DNA from: an uncultured Alphaproteobacteria bacterium
Lineage (GTDB): Bacteria; Pseudomonadota; Alphaproteobacteria; Rhizobiales; Aestuariivirgaceae
NCBI GenBank assembly: GCA_937873445.1
Contig: CALMWF010000019.1
Coordinates: forward strand, 1-47,635
DNA length: 47,635 bases
Direction: 5' to 3'
The notes under the pieces: generated by a model
Databases searched by the model: none
Seen by the model: the letters and a program-made list of their open reading frames with translations, nothing else
What the model was told of the DNA's origin: nothing
Made by a program: the position numbers and the translations under genes
Part shown: positions 33,797 to 45,482 of the stretch, piece by piece
Position numbering within the stretch: the stretch's first letter is position 1
Layout of the letters: every line of letters begins with the position of its first letter

Positions 33797-35185
33797 TCAG
33801 CTGTGGATGGCGCGACCTGCCACAGCGAGAGCAGCCTCCTTTACCGCCTCGGACAGGGTGGGGTGGGCGTGGCAGGTGCGGGCCAGATCTTCGGCTGAGC
33901 CGGAGAATTCCATCAGCACCGCAATCTCGTGGATCATCTCGCCCGCCATGGGACCGACAATGTGACCGCCGAGGACCCGGTCGGTCCGGGCGTCGGCAAG
34001 AATTTTCACAAAGCCGTCGGTGGCCTGATTGGCCTTGGCCCGGCCATTGGCCAGGAACAGGAACTTGCCGACGCGATAGTCCACCCCGGCGGCCTTCAGC
34101 TCCTCCTCGGTCTTGCCGACCACGGCCACTTCCGGGTTGGTATAGACCACGCCCGGAATGACATCGTAGTTCACGTGGCCCGCCTGACCGGCGAGGATTT
34201 CGGCGACCGCAATGCCCTCATCCTCGGCCTTGTGGGCCAGCATGGGGCCGCGCACGCAATCGCCAATGGCGTAAATGCCGGGCACGCTGGTGCGGAAATG
34301 ATGATCAATCTCGATACGGCCGCGGCTGTCCCGCTTCACCCCCACCGTGTCGAGGCCCAGACCCTCGGTGAAGGGCAGGCGGCCCACCGCCACCAGCACC
34401 ACATCGGCCTCCAGCGTCTGGGCGGCACCGCCTGCCGCCGGTTCCATGGTGAGGGAAACACCCTTCTTGCCGGTTCTGGCGCCGGTCACCTTCTGGCCCA
34501 GATGGAAGTCAAAGCCCTGCTTCTGCAACAGGCGCTGGGCGGTCTTGGCCACTTCGCCATCCATGCCCGGCAGGATCCGGTCGAGATATTCCACCACCGT
34601 CACCCTGGCGCCGAGCCGGCCATAGACCGAGCCCAGTTCCAGGCCGATGACGCCGGCCCCGATGACGATCAGACGCTCCGGCACCCTGGGCAGGGCCAGC
34701 GCCCCGGTGGAGGAGACGATTTTGTCCTCGTCAATGTCGATGCCCTTGAGGCGGGCCACGTCAGAGCCGGTGGCAATGATGATGGCCCTGGCGGTGAGGG
34801 TTTCACCCCCCACCTGCACGGTGCCGGGCGCGGTGATGGTGCCGGTGCCGCGGTGCACCGCCACCTTGTTCTTCTTGAACAGGAAGTCGATGCCCTTGAC
34901 GTTGCCGTCAATCACCTGCTGCTTGAAGGCCATCATGCGCGGCAGGTCGAAGGAGGCCTTCACGTCAATGCCCATGCTGGCGAAGCTGTGGGTGGCTTCG
35001 TGGTAGGACTCGGAGGCGTGCAGCAGCGCCTTGGACGGAATGCAGCCGACATTGAGGCAGGTGCCGCCGTGGGTGGCGCGCTTTTCAACCACCGCCACCG
35101 TGAGGCCAAGCTGGGCCGCCCGAATGGCGGCGACATAGCCGCCGGGGCCGGTGCCGATGACGATGAGATCATAGTTCGCGGACAT
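33797..35185 (-). CDS. lpdA: Dihydrolipoamide dehydrogenase (E3 of the 2-oxoglutarate dehydrogenase complex)
   Basis: Reoxidises dihydrolipoyl groups with NAD through FAD and a redox disulfide. The 462-residue protein has the FAD-binding [17 protein letters not shown], the active disulfide in [17 protein letters not shown], the NAD loop [17 protein letters not shown], and the C-terminal catalytic [13 protein letters not shown]. As the last gene after sucA and sucB it serves the 2-oxoglutarate complex, although it could serve others. A GC hairpin separates it from sucB. Confidence 0.96.
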   Translation of the reverse strand: MSANYDLIVIGTGPGGYVAAIRAAQLGLTVAVVEKRATHGGTCLNVGCIPSKALLHASESYHEATHSFASMGIDVKASFDLPRMMAFKQQVIDGNVKGIDFLFKKNKVAVHRGTGTITAPGTVQVGGETLTARAIIIATGSDVARLKGIDIDEDKIVSSTGALALPRVPERLIVIGAGVIGLELGSVYGRLGARVTVVEYLDRILPGMDGEVAKTAQRLLQKQGFDFHLGQKVTGARTGKKGVSLTMEPAAGGAAQTLEADVVLVAVGRLPFTEGLGLDTVGVKRDSRGRIEIDHHFRTSVPGIYAIGDCVRGPMLAHKAEDEGIAVAEILAGQAGHVNYDVIPGVVYTNPEVAVVGKTEEELKAAGVDYRVGKFLFLANGRAKANQATDGFVKILADARTDRVLGGHIVGPMAGEMIHEIAVLMEFSGSAEDLARTCHAHPTLSEAVKEAALAVAGRAIHS

Positions 35186-35216
35186 GGAAACCTCTCAAGG
35201 CGCGGAAACGGCGGAG

Positions 35217-35237
35217 TGGCCGGGGCAGGCCCGGCCA
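35217..35237 (-). other. Intercistronic hairpin between sucB and lpdA
   Basis: TGGCCGGG (35217-35224) and CCCGGCCA (35230-35237) form an eight-base stem with a five-base loop. There is no T tract on the transcribed strand, so it is unlikely to be a terminator; an mRNA processing or stabilising element is more plausible. Confidence 0.55.
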
Positions 35238-35243
35238 TCAGTA

Positions 35244-36455
35244 TCACAGGTCGAGAATGGTGCGCTGCGGATCTTCCAGCGCTTCCTTGACGCGCACCAG
35301 GAAGGTCACCGCTTCCTTGCCGTCAACGATGCGGTGGTCATAGGACAGCGCCAGATACATCATCGGGCGAATGACCACCTGGCCATTGACCGCCATGGGA
35401 CGCTCCTGAATCTTGTGCATGCCGAGAATGCCGGACTGCGGAGCGTTCAGGATGGGCGTGGACATGAGCGAGCCATAGACGCCGCCATTGGAGATGGTGA
35501 AGGTGCCGCCCTGCATGTCGGCAATCTGCAACTGGCCGTCACGCGCCTTCTTGCCATAGTCGGCAATGGTCTTTTCAATCTGGGCGAAGGACAACTGGTC
35601 GGCATTGCGCACCACCGGCACGACCAGGCCCTTGTCGGTGCCCACCGCCACGCCAACGTGGTAATAGTTCTTGTAGACGATGTCCTCGCCGTCGATCTCG
35701 GCGTTGACCGCCGGAATTTCCTTGAGCGCCAGCACGCAGGCCTTCACGAAGAAGGACATGAAGCCCAGCTTCACGCCGTGCTTCTTCTCGAACACGTCCT
35801 TGTATTGATTGCGCAGCGCCATGGTGGCGGTCATGTCCACCTCGTTGAAGGTGGTGAGCATGGCGGCGGTGTTTTGCGCGTCCTTGAGGCGGCGCGCAAT
35901 GGTCTGGCGCAGGCGCGACATCCGCACCCGTTCCTCAGCCCCCTGGGGGGCGGCGGGCGCGGTGGCAGCCACGGGCGCTGCGGCGGGGGCCGGGGCGGCG
36001 GCGGGTTTTTCCATGTGGGTGATGACATCACCCTTGGTGATGCGGCCGTCCTTGCCGGTGCCGGGAATGGCGGCAGGGTCAAGCTGGTTTTCGGTCACCG
36101 CCTTCTTCACGGCGGGCGACAGTGGAATGTCGGGGCTTGCGGCTTTTGCCGGTGCGGCTGCGGCCTTGGCCGGTGCCGGTGCGGCCTTGGCGGCGGGCTT
36201 CGACGCAGCGCCAGCGGCACCTTCGGCAATGGCGCCGAGAAGGGCACCCACCGCCACGGTGGAACCGGCCTTGGCGATGATGCTTTCCAGCTTGCCGGAA
36301 GCAGGGCTTGGCACTTCCACCGTCACCTTGTCGGTTTCCAGTTCCACCAGCGGCTCGTCGGCCTTCACCGCCTCACCTTCGGCCTTGAACCACTTTGCAA
36401 TGGTGGCCTCGGTGACGCTTTCACCCAGAGCCGGAACGCGGATTTCCTTCGCCAT
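35244..36455 (-). CDS. sucB: Dihydrolipoyllysine succinyltransferase (E2 of the 2-oxoglutarate dehydrogenase complex)
   Basis: Transfers the succinyl group from E1 to CoA through its swinging lipoyl arm. The 403-residue protein has one lipoyl domain (about 1-78, with the lipoylated lysine in [11 protein letters not shown]). An Ala/Pro linker follows, then a peripheral E3-binding domain ([33 protein letters not shown]), a second linker, and the catalytic domain ending [19 protein letters not shown], with the active His-Asp. The start [13 protein letters not shown] is the family N-terminus; the upstream part of the frame overlaps sucA and was left out. It starts 19 bases after the sucA stop. 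Confidence 0.97.
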   Translation of the reverse strand: MAKEIRVPALGESVTEATIAKWFKAEGEAVKADEPLVELETDKVTVEVPSPASGKLESIIAKAGSTVAVGALLGAIAEGAAGAASKPAAKAAPAPAKAAAAPAKAASPDIPLSPAVKKAVTENQLDPAAIPGTGKDGRITKGDVITHMEKPAAAPAPAAAPVAATAPAAPQGAEERVRMSRLRQTIARRLKDAQNTAAMLTTFNEVDMTATMALRNQYKDVFEKKHGVKLGFMSFFVKACVLALKEIPAVNAEIDGEDIVYKNYYHVGVAVGTDKGLVVPVVRNADQLSFAQIEKTIADYGKKARDGQLQIADMQGGTFTISNGGVYGSLMSTPILNAPQSGILGMHKIQERPMAVNGQVVIRPMMYLALSYDHRIVDGKEAVTFLVRVKEALEDPQRTILDL

Positions 36456-36474
36456 CTCTTTGCCTTTCACCAAA

Positions 36475-39453
36475 TCAAGCCAATGCCGCATCGAGGAACG
36501 TTTTCAGTTCCGCAATATGGCGGCTCATCAAACCGGTTGCCGTGGAGGCCGAGGCAGGCCGGCCCACATAGCGCGGGCGCGGATGCGCGGCCTTGATGAA
36601 GTCGAGCACACGCTCGATGTTGGGGGCCACGAAGAACCACGGTCCCATATTGTAGGGTTCTTCCTGGCACCAGACGATTTCGGCCTGCTTGAAGCGCGAC
36701 AGGATGTTGATCAGGGCCTTGTGCGGCCAGGGATAGAGCTGTTCGACACGGATGAGATAGACATCATCAATGCCGCGCTTTTCACGCTCCTCATAGAGAT
36801 CGTAATAGACCTTGCCAGAGCACAGCACGACGCGGCGCATCCTGTCGTCGGCCACCAGCTTGATCTTTTCGCCCGGCAGCATTTCGGCGTCATCCCACAA
36901 CAGGCGGTGGAAGGTGGTGCCCTCGCCCATGAATTCTATGGGCGAGGTGGCGCGCTTGTGGCGCAGCAGCGACTTGGGCGTAAAGATGATGAGCGGCTTG
37001 CGGATGTCGCGCTTCAACTGGCGGCGCAGCACGTGGAAATAATTGGCGGGGGTGGTGCAGTTGGCCACCTGCATGTTGTCTTCGGCGCAGAGTTGCAGGT
37101 AGCGCTCGATGCGGGCCGAGGAATGTTCCGGCCCCTGGCCCTCATAGCCATGGGGCAGCAGCACGGTGAGACCGGACATGCGCAGCCATTTGCGCTCGCC
37201 CGATGAGATGAACTGGTCGAACACCACCTGGGCGCCATTGGCAAAGTCGCCGAACTGGGCCTCCCACAGGGTGAGCACATTGGGTTCGGCCAGCGAATAG
37301 CCGTATTCGTAGCCGAGGACGGCCTCTTCCGAGAGCATGGAGTTGATGGCCTCAAGCTTGGCCGTCTGGTCCTTCTCCATGTGGTTGAGGGGCGTGTAGC
37401 GCTTTTCCGTTTCCTGATTGACCAGCACAATGTGGCGCTGCGAGAAGGTGCCGCGCTGCACGTCCTGACCAGACAGGCGGATGGGATGGCCCTCCTTCAG
37501 CAGCGTGCCGAAGGCAAGCTGCTCGGCCATGGCCCAGTCAATGCCGGTGCCGTCCTCGATCATCTTGCGGCGGCCGTCGAGCACGCGGGCCAGCGTCTTG
37601 TGGACCACCATGGCCTTGGGGATTTTGGTGGCCTTGCGGCCCACATCCTTCAAAAGGTCAACGGCAACGCCGGTGGCGCCCTTGCGCGGATCATCATGGG
37701 CACCGGCCCGCTTGATGGCGGCCCAGCGGCCCTCCAGCCAGTCGGCCTTGTTGGCCTTGAAGGTTTCTGCCGCCTGCAGACTGTCATCAAGCCGCTTGCG
37801 GTAGTCGGCCTTCATGGCCTCGAATTCTTCGGCCGTGATGACGCCTTCATCGATCAGGCGCTGGCCATAGATTGCCACCACGGTGGGGTGCTGGGCGATG
37901 GACTTGTACATGAGCGGCTGGGTGAAGGCCGGCTCATCGGTTTCATTGTGGCCGAAGCGCCGGTAGCAGAACATGTCGATGACCACGGGCTTGCGGAATT
38001 TCTGGCGGAATTCGGTGGCGATCTTGGCGGCATAGACCACCGATTCCGGGTCATCGCCGTTGCAGTGGAAGATGGGAGCCTCGATCATCTTCGCCACATC
38101 AGAGGGATAGGGCGAAGACCGCGACCAGTGCGGTGCGGTGGTGAAGCCGATCTGATTGTTGATGATGAAATGCAGCGAGCCGCCGACCTTGTGGCCACGC
38201 AGGCCGGACATGGCAAAACATTCGGCCACCACACCCTGACCGGCAAAGGCGGCATCACCATGCAGCAGCAGCGGCAGCACCGAGGTGCGGTTCATATCGC
38301 CGCGCTGGTCGGTCTTGGCGCGCGCCTTGCCCAGCACCACGGGATCGACGATTTCAAGGTGGGAAGGGTTGGCGGTGAGGGAAAGGTGCACGGTGTTGTC
38401 GTCGAAGACGCGGTCCGAGGAGGCACCGAGATGGTATTTCACGTCGCCCGAACCCTCCACCTCGTCCGGGGTGGAGGAGCCGCCCTTGAACTCGTGGAAG
38501 ATGGCCGAGAACGGCTTTGACATGACATTGGCGAGAATGTTGAGGCGGCCGCGGTGGGCCATGCCGAGGACGATTTCCTTCACCCCCAGATTGCCGCCGC
38601 GCTTGATGACCTGCTCCAGGGCGGGCACGATGCTCTCGCCGCCGTCAAGGCCGAAGCGCTTGGTGCCGGTGTATTTGACATTGAGGAAGTTCTCGAAGCC
38701 CTCGGCCTCGATGAGCTTGTTGAGGATGGCCTTCTTGCCGTTGGTGGTAAACGAGATGGACTTGCCTTCGCCCTCGATGCGCGCCTGGATCCAGCCCTTC
38801 TGCTTGGGATCGGAGATGTGCATGAACTCCACACCCAGCGTGTGGCAGTAGGTGGAGCGCAGGATTTCCAGGATGTGGCGGACGGTGGCCTTTTCCAGCC
38901 CCAGCACCTGATCGAGAAAGACCTCGCGGTCCATGTCGGCTTCGGTGAAGCCATAGGTTGCCGGGTCAAGCTCGGCCTCAAGGCCGGTCTTGCGCATGTG
39001 CAGGGGATCGAGATCGGCGGCGAGGTGACCGCGCATGCGATAGGCGCGGATCATCATCAGGGCGCGGATGGAATCGAGGGTGGCGCGGCGGACCTCGTCC
39101 TCGCTGGCCTCGGCCGGCTTGGCGGGGGCACTGTCGGCCGGTTTGGCCTTGGCGCGCTCGGCAATCTTCGGCGCCAGGTGCTTTTCAAGGGCGGCCCAGT
39201 TGCCGTCCAAGGCCGAAGTCATTTCATCGGTGGGCGACAGCGGCCAGTTGGCCTTGCGCCAGGAGGGGCCCTGAACCTGCGCCTTCGCCTCGCTGGCATT
39301 GTCGCCCAGACCGGCAAAATACTGCCGCCAGTGGGGGTCCACGGCGGCGGGGTTCTCCAGATATCTGGCGTAGAGGTTTTCGATGAATTGGGCGTTGCCG
39401 CCATAGAGGAAGGACGTCTGCTCGAAGGCTGCCGTCAGATCCGTCTTGTTCAT
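36475..39453 (-). CDS. sucA: 2-Oxoglutarate dehydrogenase E1
   Basis: Thiamine diphosphate-dependent decarboxylase that starts the 2-oxoglutarate dehydrogenase reaction. The 992-residue protein has the N-terminal segment [48 protein letters not shown], the thiamine motif with [15 protein letters not shown] and [10 protein letters not shown], and the transketolase-type pyrimidine domain with [17 protein letters not shown] and [23 protein letters not shown] lies near the C-terminus. Length is typical. GAAAGGAAAGG precedes the ATG. A GC hairpin lies between sucD and this gene. Confidence 0.97.
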   Translation of the reverse strand: MNKTDLTAAFEQTSFLYGGNAQFIENLYARYLENPAAVDPHWRQYFAGLGDNASEAKAQVQGPSWRKANWPLSPTDEMTSALDGNWAALEKHLAPKIAERAKAKPADSAPAKPAEASEDEVRRATLDSIRALMMIRAYRMRGHLAADLDPLHMRKTGLEAELDPATYGFTEADMDREVFLDQVLGLEKATVRHILEILRSTYCHTLGVEFMHISDPKQKGWIQARIEGEGKSISFTTNGKKAILNKLIEAEGFENFLNVKYTGTKRFGLDGGESIVPALEQVIKRGGNLGVKEIVLGMAHRGRLNILANVMSKPFSAIFHEFKGGSSTPDEVEGSGDVKYHLGASSDRVFDDNTVHLSLTANPSHLEIVDPVVLGKARAKTDQRGDMNRTSVLPLLLHGDAAFAGQGVVAECFAMSGLRGHKVGGSLHFIINNQIGFTTAPHWSRSSPYPSDVAKMIEAPIFHCNGDDPESVVYAAKIATEFRQKFRKPVVIDMFCYRRFGHNETDEPAFTQPLMYKSIAQHPTVVAIYGQRLIDEGVITAEEFEAMKADYRKRLDDSLQAAETFKANKADWLEGRWAAIKRAGAHDDPRKGATGVAVDLLKDVGRKATKIPKAMVVHKTLARVLDGRRKMIEDGTGIDWAMAEQLAFGTLLKEGHPIRLSGQDVQRGTFSQRHIVLVNQETEKRYTPLNHMEKDQTAKLEAINSMLSEEAVLGYEYGYSLAEPNVLTLWEAQFGDFANGAQVVFDQFISSGERKWLRMSGLTVLLPHGYEGQGPEHSSARIERYLQLCAEDNMQVANCTTPANYFHVLRRQLKRDIRKPLIIFTPKSLLRHKRATSPIEFMGEGTTFHRLLWDDAEMLPGEKIKLVADDRMRRVVLCSGKVYYDLYEEREKRGIDDVYLIRVEQLYPWPHKALINILSRFKQAEIVWCQEEPYNMGPWFFVAPNIERVLDFIKAAHPRPRYVGRPASASTATGLMSRHIAELKTFLDAALA

Positions 39454-39484
39454 CGTGCCTTTCCTTTCAGTGGCCCCGGAGGAA

Positions 39485-39512
39485 GCAGGGCGGGGGAAAC
39501 CCGCCGCCCTGC
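39485..39512 (-). other. Intercistronic hairpin between sucD and sucA
   Basis: GCAGGGCG (39485-39492) and CGCCCTGC (39505-39512) form an eight-base stem that can extend inward through GGG/CCC. No T tract follows on the minus strand, so it is not a clear terminator. Confidence 0.55.
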
Positions 39513-39543
39513 CTAAAGCGTCTAAACCGGCAATTCTGTCAAA

Positions 39544-40422
39544 TCACTTACGCTTCAGTTTCTTGACCAGGGTTTTGCCGAGCAGGGCGGGCGAATCCGA
39601 GACGGCAATGCCGGCCCGCATCATGGCCTCGATCTTGGAGCCGGCATCGCCCTTGCCACCGGAGATGATGGCGCCGGCATGGCCCATGCGGCGGCCGGGA
39701 GGGGCGGTGCGCCCGGCGATGAAGCCCACCATGGGCTTCTTCACCTTGGACTTGCGGATGAATTCGGCCGCCTCTTCCTCGGCCGAGCCGCCGATCTCGC
39801 CGATCATGATGATGGACTGGGTCTTGGGGTCGGCCAGGAACATTTCCAGCATGTCGATGAATTCGGTGCCCTTGACGGGGTCGCCGCCAATGCCCACCGC
39901 CGTGGTCTGGCCCAGGCCCTCCTGGGTGGTCTGGAACACCGCTTCATAGGTGAGCGTGCCGGAGCGCGAGACAATGCCCACCGAACCCTTCTTGAAGATG
40001 TTGCCCGGCATGATGCCGATCTTGCATTCATTGGGGGTGAGAACGCCGGGACAGTTCGGCCCGATGAGGCGGGTTTTAGAGCCGTCGAGTGCCCGCTTCA
40101 CCCGGATCATGTCCATGACCGGAATGCCCTCGGTGATGCACACGGCCAGCGGAATTTCCGCGTCAATGGCCTCCAGAATGGCGTCGGCCGCAAAGGGCGG
40201 CGGCACATAGATGACGGTGGCGTCGGCACCGGTTTTTTCGCGGGCCTCCTTCACCGTGTCGAACACCGGAATGCCGATGTGCTTGGAGCCGCCCTTGCCG
40301 GGGGTGACACCGCCCACCATCTGGGTGCCATAGGCAATGGCCTGTTCGGTGTGGAAGGTGCCCTGCGCGCCGGTGAGGCCCTGGCAGATGACCTTGGTTT
40401 TCTTGTTGACGAGAATGGACAT
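39544..40422 (-). CDS. sucD: Succinate-CoA ligase alpha subunit
   Basis: CoA-binding and phosphohistidine subunit of the TCA-cycle ligase that makes ATP or GTP from succinyl-CoA. The 292-residue protein has the CoA-binding [21 protein letters not shown] and [32 protein letters not shown], and the phosphorylated histidine in [18 protein letters not shown]. Its ATG shares one base with the sucC stop (TGATG), so the two subunits are translationally coupled. Confidence 0.98.
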   Translation of the reverse strand: MSILVNKKTKVICQGLTGAQGTFHTEQAIAYGTQMVGGVTPGKGGSKHIGIPVFDTVKEAREKTGADATVIYVPPPFAADAILEAIDAEIPLAVCITEGIPVMDMIRVKRALDGSKTRLIGPNCPGVLTPNECKIGIMPGNIFKKGSVGIVSRSGTLTYEAVFQTTQEGLGQTTAVGIGGDPVKGTEFIDMLEMFLADPKTQSIIMIGEIGGSAEEEAAEFIRKSKVKKPMVGFIAGRTAPPGRRMGHAGAIISGGKGDAGSKIEAMMRAGIAVSDSPALLGKTLVKKLKRK

Positions 40423-41591
40423 CAGGCAGCTTCCTTCACGGCTTTGACGATCTTCTTGGCGGCGTCATCGAGGTCATCGGCGGGGATCACGTTAAGACCG
40501 GAGTCCTTGATGATCTTCTTGCCGAGCTCGACATTGGTGCCCTCAAGACGGACAACCAGGGGCACCTGAAGCCCCACGTCGCGCACCGCCGCCAACACGC
40601 CCTCGGCGATGATGTCGCATTTCATGATGCCGCCGAAGATGTTGACCAGAATGCCCTTCACCTTGGGATCGGCGGTGATGATCTTGAAGGCCGCCGTCAC
40701 CTTTTCCTTTGACGCGCCGCCGCCGACATCGAGGAAGTTGGCGGGTTCGGCGCCATAGAGCTTGATGATGTCCATGGTGGCCATGGCCAGGCCCGCCCCG
40801 TTCACCATGCAGCCGATGGTGCCGTCGAGGGCCACATAGGAGAGGTCATATTTCGAGGCCTCGATTTCCTTGGGGTCTTCCTCGGTCAGGTCGCGCAGCT
40901 CCCTGATCTCGGGGTGACGCTCCAGCGCGTTGCCGTCAAAATTGATCTTGGCGTCGAGGCAGACCAGGTGATTGTCCCTGGTCACCACCAGCGGATTGAT
41001 TTCAAGCAGGCTCATGTCCTTGTCGGTGAAGGCCTTGTAGAGGCCAGCCACCATCTTGGCGGCCTGCTTGGCCAGGTCGCCCTCCAGCTTCAGGGCCTTG
41101 GCGATGGCGCGGCCCACATAGGGCTGGAAGCCCGCGGCGGGGTCGACATGGACCGAGATGATCTTCTCCGGAGTCTTGTGGGCCACTTCTTCAATGTCCA
41201 TGCCGCCCTCGGTGGAGGCAATGAAGGCAATGCGCGAGGTTTCGCGGTCCACCACCATGGAGAGATAAAGCTCGCGGGCAATGGCGGTGCCTTCCTCGAT
41301 GTAGAGGCGATGCACCTGCTTGCCCTCCGGCCCGGTCTGGTGGGTCACCAGCGTCATGCCCAGCATGCGCTCGGCCTCGGCGCGCACGTCTTCCACCGAC
41401 TTCACCACCTTGACGCCGCCGCCCTTGCCGCGCCCGCCGGCGTGGATCTGGGCCTTCACCACCCAGACGGGACCGCCCAGGGTTTCAGCGGCCTTGACCG
41501 CCTCGGCCACGGAGAAGGCGGGAATGCCCCGGCCGGTGGCCACGCCATATTGGCGCAGCACTTCCTTGGCCTGATATTCATGAATGTTCAT
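40422..41591 (-). CDS. sucC: Succinate-CoA ligase beta subunit
   Basis: Nucleotide-binding, ATP-grasp subunit partnering SucD. The 389-residue protein begins [22 protein letters not shown]. It has [22 protein letters not shown] (ATP-grasp loop), [25 protein letters not shown] (metal binding), [19 protein letters not shown] and [17 protein letters not shown] (active site facing the phosphohistidine). It lies between mdh and sucD, and a GC hairpin precedes it. Confidence 0.98.
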   Translation of the reverse strand: MNIHEYQAKEVLRQYGVATGRGIPAFSVAEAVKAAETLGGPVWVVKAQIHAGGRGKGGGVKVVKSVEDVRAEAERMLGMTLVTHQTGPEGKQVHRLYIEEGTAIARELYLSMVVDRETSRIAFIASTEGGMDIEEVAHKTPEKIISVHVDPAAGFQPYVGRAIAKALKLEGDLAKQAAKMVAGLYKAFTDKDMSLLEINPLVVTRDNHLVCLDAKINFDGNALERHPEIRELRDLTEEDPKEIEASKYDLSYVALDGTIGCMVNGAGLAMATMDIIKLYGAEPANFLDVGGGASKEKVTAAFKIITADPKVKGILVNIFGGIMKCDIIAEGVLAAVRDVGLQVPLVVRLEGTNVELGKKIIKDSGLNVIPADDLDDAAKKIVKAVKEAA

Positions 41592-41626
41592 GGGATTGTT
41601 TCCGGTTCTTGAAGGTGAATGACGGT

Positions 41627-41649
41627 GGGGCGCCGCAAAGGGGCGCCCC
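41627..41649 (-). other. Intercistronic hairpin between mdh and sucC
   Basis: GGGGCGCC (41627-41634) and GGCGCCCC (41642-41649) form an eight-base GC stem with a seven-base loop, eight bases past the mdh stop. No T tract follows, so it is a candidate mRNA-stability or processing element. Confidence 0.55.
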
Positions 41650-41656
41650 GCTATGT

Positions 41657-42748
<1,092 letters not shown>

Positions 42749-42770
42749 TCATATGAGTCATCCATTGGAC

Positions 42771-43874
42771 TCATTCATGCGGTTTTTCTGATGCAGCGAG
42801 GTGACCGCCCCACCAGGAGGCGGACTGCATTTCCCTAAGGCGCGAAACAGTGCGGGCGAATTCAAAGCGGTGGTCGCCTGCGGGGTAGATGTCCTCGGGG
42901 GCGGTGGCGGCGCTGATCACGAGGCGCGTTCCCGCATCGTAAAGCGTGTCGATGAGCAGGACAAAGCGCTTGGCCTCATTGCGCTGGCTGCGGGCCAGTT
43001 GAGGAACGCCCGTCAGGAAGATGGTGCGGTAATGGCGGGCGAGGGCGAGATAGTCAGCCGCCCCCCTTGGCTGTTCGCACAACCCGGCAAAGCTGAAGCG
43101 TGCGGTGCCATGGGCGGCTTCGGGCACTTCAAGGCTGCGGCCCAGAACGGTGAGGGTTTCCGGTGTGCCATGGCGCGTGCCGGTCAGTTCCTGCCATAGG
43201 GCCTGGATGCCGTCTGCCGCCGCGCGGCCGAGCGGGTGGATATAGGTGTCGCGGGGGGTGAAGCGCCCCAGCCGGTAGTCATGGCCGCCGGCCAGCGACA
43301 GGACATCAAGATTTTCCCGCAGGCTGGCAATGAAGGGCAGGAAGAGCTGGCGGTTCAGACCGTCCTTGTAGAGGCCTTCAGGCGGCAGGTTTGACGTGGT
43401 GACGAAACACACGCCCCTGGCCAGAAGGGCCTCGAACAGGCGGCCGATCACCATGGCGTCGGCAATGTCGGTCACCTGCATTTCATCGAGGCAGAGAAGC
43501 CTTGCCTCACTGGCAATCCCCGTGGCGATGCGGGCTATGACATCGCCGGTTTTGAGGGCTTTGCGGCGGGCGTGGACCTCCTGCATGAAGGCGTGGAAGT
43601 GGATGCGGCGTTTGGGAAGACACGTCACGGCGGCAAAGAACAGGTCCATGAGCATGGTCTTGCCGCGCCCCACCTCGCCGTAGAGATAAAGGCCGCGCGG
43701 CGGGGTGGCCGGTTTCGGGCCAATGAGCCGGCTCAGCAGGCCGCCGGAGGAACGGGGCCTGCGGTTCAGCTCCAGGGCCAGGCGGTTCAGGGCCGCCACC
43801 ACCTGCTCCTGCGCCGGGTCGGGGGCAATTTCGCCCGCCGCCACACGTTTCCGGTAAAGCGTCTGAACTCCCAT
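42771..43874 (-). CDS. zapE: ZapE/AFG1-family ATPase
   Basis: Cell-division-associated AAA-like ATPase related to mitochondrial LACE1/Afg1. The 367-residue protein has Walker A PRGLYLYGEVGRGKTMLMDLFF, then RRIHFHAFMQEVHARR, Walker B RLLCLDEMQVTDIADAMVIGRLF, sensor-like CFVTTSNLPPEGLYKDGLNRQLFLPF and the C-terminal RLREMQSASWW. In E. coli ZapE acts on FtsZ under stress. It lies upstream of mdh on the same strand with a 151-base gap, the usual alphaproteobacterial order. A seven-base inverted repeat (42753-42759 / 42768-42774) overlaps its stop codon. Confidence 0.95.
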   Translation of the reverse strand: MGVQTLYRKRVAAGEIAPDPAQEQVVAALNRLALELNRRPRSSGGLLSRLIGPKPATPPRGLYLYGEVGRGKTMLMDLFFAAVTCLPKRRIHFHAFMQEVHARRKALKTGDVIARIATGIASEARLLCLDEMQVTDIADAMVIGRLFEALLARGVCFVTTSNLPPEGLYKDGLNRQLFLPFIASLRENLDVLSLAGGHDYRLGRFTPRDTYIHPLGRAAADGIQALWQELTGTRHGTPETLTVLGRSLEVPEAAHGTARFSFAGLCEQPRGAADYLALARHYRTIFLTGVPQLARSQRNEAKRFVLLIDTLYDAGTRLVISAATAPEDIYPAGDHRFEFARTVSRLREMQSASWWGGHLAASEKPHE

Positions 43875-43918
43875 GACCCTTCGCTTACGGCATCCGGGGC
43901 AGCCTGCAAATCCCCTGT

Positions 43919-45112
43919 TCAGTTAAGGGGCGTGGTGGTCATGAACATGTCGAACAGGGTGAGATAGGCGGTGAGCATGGCCATGTAGCCGAAGACGGTG
44001 ATGGCAATCTGCAGGCGGCTCAGGGGCGCGAGGCCCTGATCGAGGGGGCGCGAGCGCAGGTTCAGAACAATGGCTATGGCGCCAAAGGCCATGATGATGG
44101 GTGTATGCAGCAGAAGGCCGGCTGCGGCGATGATGAGGCCCACGGCCATGAGGCCGTATTTGGCGCGCGGCCCCAGAAGCCTGACCAGCACCGAGCGTAG
44201 GGCCACCCCCCCGTCCAGCGGCTCCACCGGAATGAGATTGAACAGGTTGAGGCCGACGGTGACAAAGCCAAGCACCAGGAGCGCCAGGGGAAGGGCATAG
44301 CCCAGCATGGCCGGTATGGCGATGGCGATGGCGAGCAGGGTGGACAGGCCCGGCCCCATCAGCGCGGCGAAGACCAGTTCACCCTGGCTGCGAAACGGCA
44401 GGCGCGGCACGGCAATGGCCCCGAGAAAGGGCAGGAACAGCAATTTGCCCCAGCCCTGGCCCATCAGGCGGTAGGCAAGCAGGTGGCCGAATTCATGCAC
44501 CAGCAGGGCGCCGACCAGCATGATGGCAATGGCCGGCCGCCACAACAGGGCAAAGCCCGCCAGGGTCAACAGCCCGGTGACCACCGCCACCCCGGCATGG
44601 ATCAAGGTGTGAACGCGCTCGCTGGGCTTGCCCGTTTCGGCCAGTGTCTTGAGCCGCCAGATGCCGCCCCAAAGGTCGCTGCGGGCCAACAGCTGGGCCA
44701 GCAGCGGGCGCGGCCCCCAGTGCTGGGTGATGGCCAGACGGGTGCCGCCGGTTTCGGGGGTCAGGCGGTAGCTGATGCGGAGCAGTTCATTGGCGGGAGA
44801 GCGCCCTTCCAGCCCCTCGCGGATCAGTTCCACATGGTCCCTGTCATGCTGGTCGGCCAGCCGGAAATAGGCCTCATGGCGGTGGGGGGTGCCAGACGAC
44901 TGCAGGTTTTCATAGGTGAGGTGATAGACTTGGCGCAGCGCGTCGTGGAGACGGGTGCTCACCCGGCTGCGGCCCCAGTCCATGAGCTTGCCATCATGGG
45001 GGGAGACAAGTTCAAGGACACGGTCGGGGGGTGCGGCAATGTGCAGGCTGGCCCGGGCGGTGACCCGGGCGCGGACCAGAATCAGCGCCAGCAGCAGCAG
45101 AATGGGCGACAA
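43919..45112 (-). CDS. Intramembrane M50 (site-2-type) metalloprotease with an N-terminal SRPBCC/START-like domain
   Basis: The 397-residue protein has a hydrophobic N-terminus, then residues 20-145 resembling an SRPBCC polyketide-cyclase fold (SLHIAAPPDRVLELVSPHDGKLMDWG, TRLAITQHWGPRP). From about 165 on, several membrane spans contain the zinc motif HEFGH (206-210) and the third-ligand motif NLIPVEPLDGG (292-302), both hallmarks of site-2 proteases. Such enzymes cut transmembrane substrates, often anti-sigma factors; none is nearby. No ATG starts the frame; a TTG at 45112, or an upstream CTG with AAGAGAG before it, must serve, so the start is uncertain. Confidence 0.83.
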   Translation of the reverse strand: MSPILLLLALILVRARVTARASLHIAAPPDRVLELVSPHDGKLMDWGRSRVSTRLHDALRQVYHLTYENLQSSGTPHRHEAYFRLADQHDRDHVELIREGLEGRSPANELLRISYRLTPETGGTRLAITQHWGPRPLLAQLLARSDLWGGIWRLKTLAETGKPSERVHTLIHAGVAVVTGLLTLAGFALLWRPAIAIMLVGALLVHEFGHLLAYRLMGQGWGKLLFLPFLGAIAVPRLPFRSQGELVFAALMGPGLSTLLAIAIAIPAMLGYALPLALLVLGFVTVGLNLFNLIPVEPLDGGVALRSVLVRLLGPRAKYGLMAVGLIIAAAGLLLHTPIIMAFGAIAIVLNLRSRPLDQGLAPLSRLQIAITVFGYMAMLTAYLTLFDMFMTTTPLN

Positions 45113-45482
45113 TTGCAGCAGGAGGGGGAGGGTCAGGGGCAGTCTCTCTTGGGTTGAACAGGGAGTATGGCAGGCTGAAGGGAAAAATTCATCCGGCTGT
45201 TGGCAGTAGGCTTACCGATTGGCGAAAGCCCGATTTTGCGCCCTTTGCCAGCCAGAGGGCACCAGCCTGCCCAAGGTCTGGGCAGAGGCTTTCAGGCGCA
45301 GGATATGCGTCGGAATTTGTCGTTCCATAACAACCGGATAGCTGATGTGAAATGAGCGCACAGCAAAGCAGTTATGCATTATTTGCATGGCGGTTTTGCC
45401 TTGCTTTTGCTGCACTGCAATACGATCTTAAGATTCGTGTTGGAGAGTCGACTGCGGTCGAAACGAATTGGGTTGTGCTGTG
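45113..45482. promoter_or_regulatory. 370-base promoter region of the GNAT gene with a PhaR-like site
   Basis: No convincing gene lies here. CTGCACTGCAA at 45410-45420 shares ten bases (TGCACTGCAA) with the reverse complement of the ccr/ecm palindrome and fits TGC-N3-GCA. It overlaps a possible -35 (TTGCTG, 45407-45412). ATCTTAAGAT at 45425-45434 is a perfect ten-base palindrome. TCGAC/GTCGA form a small hairpin just before the GNAT start. The region is AT-richer than the genes around it. Confidence 0.45.

Noticed and set aside
33654-33965. Plus-strand open frame of 103 codons entering lpdA in antisense
   Set aside because: Most of it is antisense to lpdA and it runs through the intergenic terminator-like hairpin.
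45212-45415. Minus-strand open frame of 67 codons in the promoter gap before the GNAT gene
   Set aside because: It starts with GTG without a ribosome site, resembles no family I know and covers the probable promoter; kept as intergenic.
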